Source: Prorocentrum cordatum | Taxonomy: Eukaryota > Sar > Dinophyceae > Prorocentrales > Prorocentraceae | Direction: 5' to 3' | DNA: 64,000 nt | Assembly: GCA_963575745.1 (NCBI GenBank) | Contig: CAUYUJ010017872.1 | Location: forward strand, 62,001 to 126,000 | Shown: positions 20,170 to 30,514 of the stretch, piece after piece | Layout: every line of letters begins with the position of its first letter | Position numbering within the stretch: the first letter of the stretch is position 1 | Translations under genes and position numbers: made by a program | The notes under the pieces: model-generated | The model's database searches: none | What the model saw: only the letters and a program-made list of their open reading frames with translations | Told to the model about the DNA's origin: nothing

Positions 20170-23100
20170 CAGCATGCGCCAGTTGAAGCGGCGACCGCGC
20201 GTCAATGGCGCGGCGCGCCGACCCCGAACGCCCAGCGTCATATTTCGGGCGCGCCCACTTGTGCGCCCCACGGCGCCTCTCAAGGTTTCATTGTTCGGGC
20301 GCGGTTCGCCTGGCGCCTGGCCGAGGCCCCCGAGGGTTCGCCAGTTGCGCGCTCGACGCGCGGGTCTGCCGTCAGCAAATCGTTTCGCTGCGGCCCTCGG
20401 CTAACAACTCGGAGCGCAGCTTTGGCTTGCAGCCGTGGTGCGCACATGCCCAGCAACAATTATTGTCACCGCGGTGGCGGATATCGTCTGCAACGTAGCT
20501 CAGCCGCGTGCTCCGCGCAAAGGCGCGCCGCGTGGGGACCGCGCGCCCACGCCGCGACCAGGTGCTGGACTTGCACGCGCGACCCTCCGCCCCGTTCTGC
20601 GCACCGCGGGCGAACGCGCATCGGCTTGGATTGCTCGGTGGTCGCGCGCGGCAGTACGATGCGACCGCGGCTTCATCGCGCAAGCGCGGCCGTCGCGTTG
20701 TTGCACGTCGTGGGGCGCGAGCCGCGGGATGAGCGCAACCACGCCCAACGGCGAATGCGTTCTGATACGTGCATGCGTAGTTTGGTTTGGGGGCGCCGCG
20801 CGCACGATGCGGGCAACCCCCTGGCGCGCGCGCGCTCTTTCTCCCGCCGCGCGCCCTGCTTGCTGGCCGCGAGCGCAGCGCGTGGCAATCAGCGCAGCGG
20901 CTCGCCTGAACGGGGGCGTTGCATGCGCGCGCGTCGCGACCGCGCGCGTCGCCAGAGATGGCCGCGTGGTCGCGGAACCGACGGGCCGCCCGATCGTTGT
21001 CCGAAGTCGGGGAAAATCGCGCCAGGGCGCGCGCGTGTCTATTCAGCGCTTGCACTTTTAGGGCGCGCCGCGCATGGTCGGGCGGCGGGCGCTCTAGCCG
21101 ACTTCGGGCAAATTCAAAAGCAAGGGCGCGGGCGTCGCGCACGCGCGGCGCGCGGACGGCTGCGCCCCAACACCAGCCGCTAAATTGTCTGAACGTTGCG
21201 CAAGCGATACATCGAACCGCAAGTCGGCCGAATCAACGGCGCGCGCGTCGCGCAGCGCCCACAGAGCGCGGCTGCGCCCTCCCACATTGGCCTTTGCGTG
21301 CGGCGCCATTGTCGTCGCCATCGCTCGCCCCGCCGCAGTTGACGCTGTCGCCGCGAGCTTCGGCCGAGCGAATCCAAGCGCAAGGGTGGCCCCGACTGGC
21401 GCGAGATGCCGCCGATAGAGGTTAACACCGTCGCAACGTGCGCCCCTATAGGTGTCCAGAATTTCCTGGTAACGCCTTTTGCTGCGGCGCGAAGATTTCG
21501 TTTGCTGGCCAAGCCCCCTGATGGCTGCAGGGGGAACGCAGCCCCAGCCCACATCCATGCATCACCCTCCTCGTGCACAGTAGTTCTGTCTTGTCTGCGC
21601 AGCCACTGTTGTTGCCAAGGCGCCCGAGGATCGGGGCTGCATCCAAGGGCATCCAGGCGCTGCCAGGATGCATCTGGTGCCTCCAGGTGTCGTCAGTCAG
21701 TCGGCGCCGTCGCATGCGCCCATGGCGCCTTCATTGGCGCCGCCGCCATGCCGCCAGGGCCTGCGGGCGGCCGCTGCGGCGTCGCTCCTGCGGCGGCGCG
21801 GCGCCAGCGCGCCGCGGGGAGGGGTGGGGGGCGGGGGGACTGGGCGCCCGACCTCGATGCCACCCTCGCCAATCGAACCGTCGCCGCCGCCCGCGATGCC
21901 ATTGCTGGGCGCGCGCAGTGGGGCGGGAATCCGATGGCGGTCGCTCGGTCGCGCTCGGGGTCGGCCCAGGCGGCGCGGCGCGCCGCGCGCCGCGCGGGCG
22001 CCCGCATCTTCGCGCGAATTGTCCGCCAAACGCCGAGGCAATTTCTCGTCGGCCCCGCCGAACGGTGAGCGGTGGCACGGGCAACGCCGAGGGCGTCGCC
22101 AAGCTGCGTTGCTTAATGGTGGGGCGCTCGCACCGCGCGCTTCAGTCTCGACCTCGGCGGCCGTCGCCTTCCCCTGCGCGAACGATCGCGCCGCGTGCCA
22201 GGCGGTAGCGACGCCTCCTGATCGTCAGTGGTAAGCGGTGGAAGCGGGCGGTCGCGTATGCGACAACGTCGCTGTCACGCCGCGCACTGCTCCGTCGGGG
22301 AATGGGGTTGCGGCCGCGGGACACCATGCGCCGACGTGACGCCACATGGTGTGCCCTGACCAGGGCGACCATTTCTGAAATTCCAAAAAAGGTGACACCC
22401 CGAGTGGCCAGGTCCGTTTTGGCGCCCAGAAGTCCAGTTTGTACTACAACGTACTTACGCCGCAAATCCAAAAAATGGTGACACCCCGAGTGCCACGCGG
22501 CGGGCGACCATTTCAGAAATTCCAAAAATGGTGACACCCCGAGTGCCCAAGGACGCACACCACGACCCGTGCGGGCGATGCATGGTGAGCCGCGGCGCGC
22601 ACATGGTTTGCCTATGCCGACCACCATGGCGCTCGGCCAACCCAACAGCGCTCGAACAGTGTTTTGCAATTGTGGCGTCACACGCGCGAAGGCCATGTGC
22701 TTACATTTGTTACCCAAGAGGCCCACTGTGCCTCGCAATTTTGCAAAGTCCCCCCCCCCCCCCCCTCCCCCACCGCGATCGCGCGGCCGCGCCGCCCATC
22801 GGGCCTTTGATTGCAAACACTGCGCATCGCGCTTGGGAAGGGCGCGCTGGCGAGCGCCGAGCGCGGCCAACGGGCGGGGCGCGTCGGGCTGACGGTTTTC
22901 CAATATTGGTAGTTGCGGCGCCGTCGCGGTTCTGGCTTCCACTTGGCCGCGGCGCCACCTGGAGGTTCGTCGCATGGCCGCGGGGCCCATCCCTTCAACG
23001 TTGGTCAGGGGGCGGGCTGCGTCTCGCGAAGGGCCCCAGCGCTGCCCATGGCGCCAGCGGGGCAACTGCCCCAAGTCTTCGGGGCAAGGTGCCGAGGCCG

Positions 23101-25060
23101 CAAGCGCGCTGTTGTAGTCGCGCGGTCGCGGCGCCAAGCGCGGGCGAATCTTCTCGATCGGGGCCTCCTGCTGAGCGAGCGTCGGTGCCGCGCGCCCGCG
23201 CCCGCTGCGAGCCGCTCGGCGATGGCGGAAGTTGCGGGCATCGTGGGCATCGCAACCGCCCGCGGCTAGGGCGCGGCCGCGCGCGCCCAGCCCCCGCGCC
23301 CTTGCGCGCCTGCGTGCCCCGACGCGGCCCAGCGATGGCCTGGCAGCAGAAGGCGGCGCCCAAAAGCGGCAGCACGGTCACGCGCGTGAGTCGACGCCCC
23401 CAAGCACCCACCTGTACCATCAGGGCTTTGGGCGTCGGGCGACGGGCCCCTGCGCTGGCGCTCGCGGCGGAGCGCGCAAGCCCCGCGCGTTGGACAAGCG
23501 GCGCGCGGCATGTCGGTCTGCGCGCTGGGCCGCAGACTTCGGTCGCGCTGGCAACACGGCATGCTGAGTGGCCTGTTGGCAGTGCGGGCGCGCCGCCAAG
23601 GTGGGGTTCGCGACGGCGCTGCGCGGCCACATGGGCGCGCGGCTGCGCCCGCCCTCGCCATCCGCGCCCCCCCCCCCCCCCCCAGCCATCTGAAGTGCGG
23701 CAGGCGCCGTCGCGGCTTCGATTCCCGCGGCCCAGGGCGGTGGCATTGCGCAACCAATGTGGGGTGCATCGCATGCTGGGCCCCGCAAGCTTGCAACGTT
23801 GGAGCCCGCCGCGTTCGATCTGTCCGAAGCGATTTGGCGCATGGGCCACGCTTGCTGCCCCGCGCCTGCTGGGCTTTCGCCAGCTGGGATCTGTCGTCGT
23901 CGGACATCGGCCGCGCGCGGTACATGCTCGCCGCGCTGCGCGATGGGCCTTCGGGCGCAAGTTCATCGCAACTTCGTCGCGGGCCGCAGTTCGGGTTCGG
24001 GGTTGCCTTGCGCGCGGCGCCATTGCTGCGAGGCTGCTGCGCGGCACTCCGCTGGCGCGCGGGGCGCGCCGCGCGGGCGCTTCGGGGGCGGGCGGCGCGC
24101 GCTGGGGGGCCGCGCCCACGCGCAACTCGCGCCCGCTGCCTACCCGCATTCGCCGCAGCCCTCTCGCGCGCCGCCGCCGTCAGCGCGCGCGCGCTGCCAT
24201 CTCCGCTGCCGCGCCTCCTGCTCGCTCCGCCGCGCGCCGCTCCACAACCCCCCAGACTCGCCATCGCCGCAGCCGCCTCGCCCTGCACCGCGCCACCCGC
24301 CCACTTGCTACATCGGGGCGCGTCTACAACCGCGGCCCGCATCACTAAGCAGGCCCCGTGGCGCGTAATCAGGCCCTTGGACCCCTGCGCAAGGGTTGGT
24401 TTTCGCGCGCGCGGCAACGCGGGGCGCGGGCCAGCTGCAATGGGGCCCGAGCTCGTTGTTAGGGGTTGCGCGGCCCTCGGCATCGTGGCCGCTTCCATGC
24501 TGCGCGGCATCGGGCCTCCGTCTGATGCCTTGGCGGGGCGCGCAATGGCGCTGCACTGTGAGGGGCGCGCGCGGGGGGTTGCGCGCGCGCGCCCGCCTTT
24601 CGCAACGTGGCGCGGTGCTTTCGGCGCGAACGCACGTCGTGTTTGGCGCGCGGCGCGGCGGGCTGGTGCGCGCGGGCACGCGTGCGCACGCGTCTGGATT
24701 GCGCGCGGATAATGACAGGCGGGTGGGTGGGGGGGGTCGGGTGGGGGGTGGCGTGCTTGTAGTGGTGGTGGTGGGTGGGTTTGGGGGGGGGGGGGCTGGG
24801 GGCGGGTGGCGCGGCGCGGGGCAGGGGGGTGGGGCGGGGGGCGGGGGGGCGGGCGGGCGCGCGGCGGTGGTCGGAAAGCACGGGCGGGAGATCAGGCGCG
24901 AGGTGGCGGGTGGAGGGCGGGGAAGGGATTGAGGGGGGGGGGGGGGGGGGGGAGATGGCGCGCGCGCGCCAGCGTGGGGATGGGCTCGACGGGGTGGCGT
25001 GGTCGAGTGGTGCGCGCATTGGTTGTCGGGCGGCGGCGGTGGTGGTGCGGGTGGTTTGGG
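20170..25060. other. CpG-rich island without convincing genes, about 4.9 kb
   Basis: Sequence is dominated by GCGCGC/GGCGCGCC words, with G or C runs near 22750, 23680, 24780 and 24930. Overlapping ORFs of 100-600 codons occur on all frames of both strands because A/T-containing stops are rare; their products are Arg/Ala/Pro/Gly strings with no domain. Three copies of a 33-bp repeat lie at 22365-22547. The composition differs sharply from the flanks, which may mark a separate repeat family or a domain of different base history. Confidence 0.6.
22365..22547 (+). repeat. Three copies of a 33-bp repeat
   Basis: AAATTCCAAAAATGGTGACA followed by CCCCGAGTG recurs at about 22377-22407, 22464-22493 and 22517-22546; the first and third are preceded by GGGCGACCATTTC. 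Confidence 0.85.
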
Positions 25061-25349
25061 GGGTGTAGGGTGGGTGGGCAGGCGCGTGGGAGAGGGGTGG
25101 TCCCTTCTGGCCACCTAAGATGCACCGACGAAGACATCGCGTTGCGCGCGGCTGCGTTTGTCGTAGTTGCGCCATGCCAGCATGTTTGTAATTCGCGTCC
25201 AAACGCGGCGGGTGTGTATTTAATTGCTGCGCGTTTATCATATTAGTGCGCACCAGCATCACACGCGCGTGTGCCACATCAGTGCCCCGCCGACAGTCTT
25301 TGGCCTGTCGGGCACCAGTATAAGCGCCAGGGCCAAATCTTAAGTTGTC
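25061..25349. other. Unassigned spacer
   Basis: Return to mixed composition after the CpG island. No feature seen. Confidence 0.4.
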
Positions 25350-26337
25350 GACGTTTCGCGCATCCCCGCCAGCCCATCCAACACCAGGTGCTCGAAGAAA
25401 GAGCGCCTATCATCGGCGGTTGATGTCCTACTCATCCTCATTATCCTCTTCCTCCTGGTGGCGTCTTGGAAATAGTTTGAAGCGTTTTGGTGGGCGCTTG
25501 GGCCTTGCGGGCGGGCGGACGGCGCTCCGCCCGCCCGCGCGCAGGGCCTAAGATACGGGTCCAAGGCGTCTCTTGGGGCCTTTTTGGGGGGCACCGATCA
25601 CAGAAAGGGAAGCTTCTATTAGCCCTGCCCCTCGGGGGCCCCCCAAGTCGCCTCTCGGAGCGTTCTGGGGTCGCTCTGGGGCGCTTCTGGGGGCTTGTGG
25701 GGCCGTTTGGGGGCTCTCTTGGGCCCGTGTTGGGTCTATGTTTGGCCACGTTGAAACTACCCTGAGGCCTCGGATGGGCGTCCGAAGCGAAACGGCGAGA
25801 ACGCAACACATGTTGTTGTTTCCGCATGGTGTTGAAGCAGTTTGGCTTACTGGGGGCCTCATTAGGGAACTCTTTTGGGCATTTGGAGCAGTCTCGGCGC
25901 GGTCTTGGAACGTCTTGGGGCATCTTCGGGGCCATCTTGAGGCACCTTGCGCTACCTTGGGCCATCCTGGAGGCTATCATGGGTTTCCTGAGGCGCTCTT
26001 GGGGCCGTCAGGGGCCATCTTGGACCCTCTAGCTACCCGCGCCCCCCTGGCCATGTCCATGGGGTGGGGGGTAGGGGGAGGGGCCAACCCCTTCCCGAAG
26101 GGGAAGAGGGAGGGGTGGAAGAGGAACCTCCCCAAACCACCGACGCCCAGAAGGCTGGTGGGACTTCTCGTCGCCCCCCTCTATCCCCCCATAGGCGTCT
26201 GGCTCACGCGCTCGGCAAAGCCTTGCGCCGCGCTGCCCAGAGATCAGTGATTCCCCTTTGACTCAATGGAGTGTATCTTGGCAGGCAGTTTGAACCTGGT
26301 GGTGTCATGTCCTCATTTGCCTTCTTCGTTTGAGCAG

Positions 26338-27201
26338 AAAATTGAGTTCGAACTGCCGACAACAGTACTTGTCATCGGAGCAAAACCTGATCCCGTGGAC
26401 AATCAACAAGGAGTGGCGCAGGAGGCAACTGGCGAGGCAGCGCGCGAGCACCAAGGCCCGATTGCCCCGCGTGGTGATGATGTGGCAGCGGAGGAGCCTT
26501 TCGAGTACTCCCATTAAGATTACTGCTGCCAGATTGACTCGTGCGCCAGAGTCGATGCATTCATTGCTGGCCGCATACCTCCTCCGCCTACTCCGCCCGC
26601 TGTGGTCGAGCAAGACGCGCCCATCTTCGAGGCAGTGGGCAAGTGCCCGACGGAGCTGGCTGCTGTCAACCAACCGGGCGCGGCGCCCCAGCGCCGTGAG
26701 GAGCCGCCGCTGTCACCAGTTGCGCGTCTTTGCGAGCAGTCCACCGCGGGAGCTGCGGCCGACGCCGGCGAGGGCTGGCGCAGTGGTACGCCAGCGCCTT
26801 CACGCTCGAGCGGAAACGGTGGACCCGTTCCCATAATAGATGTAGATTTAGATGAAAGTCCTCCTATGGTTTCTGTCCGACCTCGCCTTAGTGTTAGTGA
26901 GTTTCACGGCAAGGTCGCTGTTCCTCCTAATGGGCTTGCTGAGCGCCAGAGCACCCCGTCCAAGGCTCAGAGCTTGGAGGCGTTTGCCAACACGCCATCC
27001 AAGAAATCGCCAGCGGCTGCCCAGGGAGAGCCACCGCCCAAGCGTCGCAACTGGAAGCTCAGAGATCCGCCCTTCAGCGGTGAGAACAGTGGTAGCGGCG
27101 TGGTCGGTGACAAAGCCACCAGCCAGTCAGAACCTAGGGTCCGTTGTTTCTTCGGGCAGCTGCCAAGACTCATCGCAGCTGTGCCCGATGGAGATGCTTA
27201 A
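26338..27201 (+). pseudogene. Coding-like frame with one in-frame stop; exon or pseudogene
   Basis: After an acceptor-like tract GCCTTCTTCGTTTGAGCAG (AG at 26336-26337) one frame is open except for a TAA at 26515-26517. The product is acidic, Pro/Ala-rich and linker-like, with PIIDVDLDESPP, NTPSKKSP and a basic PPPKRRNWKLRDPPF stretch, the composition of a disordered nuclear regulatory region. The segment 26482-26532 begins GT, ends CCAG, is 51 bases and in phase, so its removal as a very short intron would delete the stop. No in-frame ATG lies between the acceptor and 26866, so it may be an internal exon, possibly upstream of gene 2 across a long intron, or a broken copy. Confidence 0.4.
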
Positions 27202-28780
27202 CCACCAGCTGGTGAGCACCAGTTGAATTATTCAGGATTTCTTTCATGGGTAGGGCGTCAGACCGCCTCATTTTTGAGCCAGGCACTTAGGCCAATATGG
27301 CAAGTCGGAGCCATAGGAAAGCGTGATGAATGGTGTGATGATGGCGACCACGACAGATGATCATACCTATGATGATGGCGATAGGCGCGATGACGATAGA
27401 GACGGCGACCATGTTCACGTTTCAATTCGAGGGCCCTTCAGGGGATGTCTGGGTTGTTTAAAGTTTCTCGCGGGTGCTTGCTGTTGAGTTCGCTGGGTCT
27501 GCCATCAGGCCGACGATATATTCAGCGAGCGGTTCTCAACCTTGTACGCTTGCTAACATTTCTGGTGTGTCCGAGGGGTTCGGCCGATGAAGAGTGACAT
27601 CGAAGGGTGTCCACATATCACTCTCCAGCGTTGTGCTCACTATCGCTTTCTTTCGCTTGCTAACGTCATCTGCCCTGTCATCACCCACCTTCCTCACCTC
27701 CTCTCCTCGCGCCCAATATCTTCCGCACCTCCTCTCTCCTCTCAAGCAATGCCTTACCCAGTGTTTCTCCTGTCTCTGGACTCTCTCTTGCCCGACTCAC
27801 GTCAGCAGAGCAAGCTATGCGGTTCAGCCTCGCATTTGTTTTCGTGTCTGTTTGTTGGCGCCGCCGTCAGCGTCGATTGCCAAGCCCGCCTCTCTCTGCA
27901 GTCGGTGCTTGCAGCCTCTCTCCCCGCCTGCCTTGCCGCCGCCGCTCGTGAACGCCGACCCCCGATCTGAGAGCACCCGGAGCTCGACAGTTCAGGCGCG
28001 CCCAACGCTCCCACGCTTTTGCGAGAGAGGCTCGGGGGATGGGGGGGGATCGACTGGGGGAGGGGAGGGCCCCTGTCCGCGCCAACCGCTGCTAATCACA
28101 TGTGTTTGGGGGTCGGGGGCCGATTCATCGGATGCAGATGTTTGGCCTTGTGTTGGGTGGCCCCTGGGGCTTTGAAGTCCAAGGTGTTTCTGGTTCGGGC
28201 CCCGCCCCCTATCGCAGATCACAGGCAGGGATGTCATCAAGTCGATTGGAAGTTGGAGGCGCCGTGCCACCGTCGCAGTAGTTGCCTGATAGATTGGTAG
28301 CAGCTGGCGTAGACGCAGTCGCACTGGTAATAATGTAATGAATAGGTGCCGTAGTAGGCATGACAGCATGCTCGGCTGCAGACATAGTACTATGCTATGC
28401 AGACTATGCTATGCATATTGGAGCGGTATGCGTCGAATAAGTAATACAATGCCCGCGGTTATGGTCATATTGGCGGTAGCAGCGCCAGCCATCCTAAGAT
28501 GCGTTGCAAGGTCTGTTGCGGTTGTGGTTGCAACGATGATGTTACATTCTGGGCCACTGCAAGGTTGAACCCAATGTTGTGCTGGCATAAGGTCGCAGCA
28601 ACGGCATGTCTGGTCGTAACTGTGGTATTACCAGTGGTCGAGCATGCAGATGGGGCCAGTGTCCTCCTCCAGGCCGCTTGCTATTTCATTCGTTTCCAGC
28701 GTCCCAATAGGTGTTCTATTCGCCGTGGGATTGAGGGTGACGGCCCACGAAAGTGATTGAGTTTTGTAGATGCCCCAAAT
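27202..28780. other. Non-coding interior of element B
   Basis: Mixed-composition sequence with GATGATGGCGAT-like triplet runs near 27330-27400 and pyrimidine-rich stretches at 27650-27950. A triplet- and TGCTATGC-like repeat patch lies at 28330-28470. No gene is recognised. Confidence 0.5.
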
Positions 28781-28844
28781 GAGCTAGCTGGGCGAGGAAC
28801 CCCAACCGTATGCAGTAGTGAATACAGCAACTGTGAATACCGTC

Positions 28845-29935
28845 TACGGTGGAGACCCCTATGGGGCCACGGTCCTCGTGAGAGGTGTGCCGAAATGGAG
28901 CGGGGCTGCCATGCGAACCATGCCACTCAGGCCATCAGTGGAGCTCCCTATGGGGCCACCAGCCTCGTGAAGGGTGTGCCGACATGGCCCGAGGACGCCA
29001 TGCGGACCCTGCCATTGGTGCCTTCGGTGGAGTTCCCATGGGACCACGATCCTCGTGAGGTGTGTGTGCCGAAATCGGGCTGGGTCGCCATGCGAACCCT
29101 GCCACTGAGGCATTCGGTGGAGTTCCCATGGGGCCACGATCCTCGTGAGGGGTGTGCCGAAACGGCCTGGAGGTGCCATGCGAACCTTGCCACTCAGGCC
29201 TTCGGTGGAATTCCAATGGGGCCACCATCCTCGTGAAGGGTGTGCCGACATGGCCCGAGGCCGCCATGCGAACCGTGCTGCTGGAGCCTTCGGTGGAGTT
29301 CCCATGGGGCCACGATCCTTGTGAGGGGTGTGCCGACCTGGCCCGAGGCCGCCATGCGAACCCTGCCACTGGAACCTTCGGTGGGGTTCCCATGTAGCCA
29401 CGATCGTTGTGAATGCTGTGCCGAAATGGTCCGAGGCCGCCATGCGAACCCTGCCACTGGGGCCTTCGGTTGATGCCACTGGTCCTTGTGATGTGTGTGC
29501 CGACATGGCCCGAGGCCGCCATGCGAACCCTGCCGCTGGCGCCTTCGGTGGAACTCACATGGGGCCACGACCCTCGTGAGGGATGTGCCGAAATGGCCCG
29601 AGGACGCCATGCGAACTCTGCCACGCGGCGCCTTCGGTGGAGTTCCCATGGGACCACGACCCTCGTGAGGTGTGTGCCGAAATTGCCCGAGGCCGCCATG
29701 CGAACCCTGCCATGTGGGGCTTTGAGTGGAGTTCCCATGGGGCCACGATCCTCGTGAGGGGTGTGCCGACGTGGCCCGAGGCCGCCATGCGAACCTTGCC
29801 GCTGAGGCCTTCGGTGGAGACCCCATGGGGCCACGATCTTTGTGAGGTGTGTGCCTACATGGCCCGAGGCCGCAATGCGAACCCTGCCACTCGGGCATTC
29901 GGTCAATCCCCCTATAGAGCCACGAGCGCCGTGCT
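28845..29935 (+). repeat. 88-bp tandem satellite, array 2 (about 12-13 units)
   Basis: Same unit as array 1 with its own variants (GGAGTTCCCATGGG instead of GGAGCTCCTATGGG is frequent). Units are spaced by 88 bases at 29152, 29240 and 29328, with length variants near 29050 and 29415. Stop-poor frames of over 300 codons on the minus strand are repeat artefacts. Confidence 0.93.
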
Positions 29936-30389
29936 GGGTTTACCGAGCCGATCCACGCGGAGAGCAACGGCAAGGACGGAGAGGAGGCGGCGGATGGAGG
30001 AGGTGGAGGAAGCGGAGGAGAGGAGGAGAGGAGAGGAACGCGGTGCGCCGTCTCTTCAACAAGAGGGCCCAACACCACATGCTGGTTGGACACACGACAC
30101 CAATAAGTAGATGCATAACGATCTTCTTGGCTTTCGGTACGCAACGGATGGGTGAACACTGTTTTGGGTCAGAATCCCGTTATCTCCCCCTCCCTGACTC
30201 GCCCCCCCCCCCGTCACGCGCGCAAGAGTTGGAGAGGGGGCGTGGCCTACTGGGGCTCCCAGCCAGCAAGCGGCTAGACGCCTGCTGGCTTTCAGAACCG
30301 CCCTCACAGGGGCCTCCTAGGGCCTGGGTCATTAACTTTAACGCGACCTCCTCCTCCCCCTCCATGGGCCTATCCTGCCTCATCCCCCG

Positions 30390-30404
30390 TTTCCTCCACC
30401 GCAG
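30390..30404 (+). promoter_or_regulatory. Candidate spliced-leader trans-splice acceptor of gene 2
   Basis: TTTCCTCCACCGCAG ends at 30404, 110 bases before the ATG. The frame stays open from here to the ATG, so it could also be an internal acceptor if the gene has upstream exons. Confidence 0.45.
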
Positions 30405-30514
30405 CCGTTTGGGCTCGACATCGAGGCGCCCTGCGATTGAGGGCGCTACGCCACCACTCGACGCACCAGGATTCCGGCGTCGCCCCCGAGACTGCATCAC
30501 CAGGACTTTCTCCG

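Larger units (their letters stand above)
25350..30110 (+). repeat. Composite repeat element B with internal gene fragment
   Basis: The 5' block (25350-26065) matches element A (17815-18525) nearly throughout, including CAGGCCCTGCGCG-type hairpins, GGGGGCCC runs, GAACTCTTTTGGGCA and the GTCCATGGGG end. The GAGGGAGGGGTGGAAGAG linker (26107) follows. Then about 2.6 kb absent from A is present (including the 26338-27201 reading frame) before the lead-in CCGTATGCAGTAGTGAAT (28807), the 88-bp array and the purine-rich tail. Either A lost an internal segment or B gained one. Confidence 0.65.

Noticed and set aside
22528-24510. ORFs of over 400-600 codons on both strands in the CpG island
   Set aside because: Mutually overlapping on opposite strands, Arg/Ala/Pro/Gly composition, no domain; explained by lack of A/T-containing stops.
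28935-30159. Minus-strand ORFs of over 300 codons through the 88-bp array
   Set aside because: Frame rotates each unit, giving three alternating peptides; satellite artefact.
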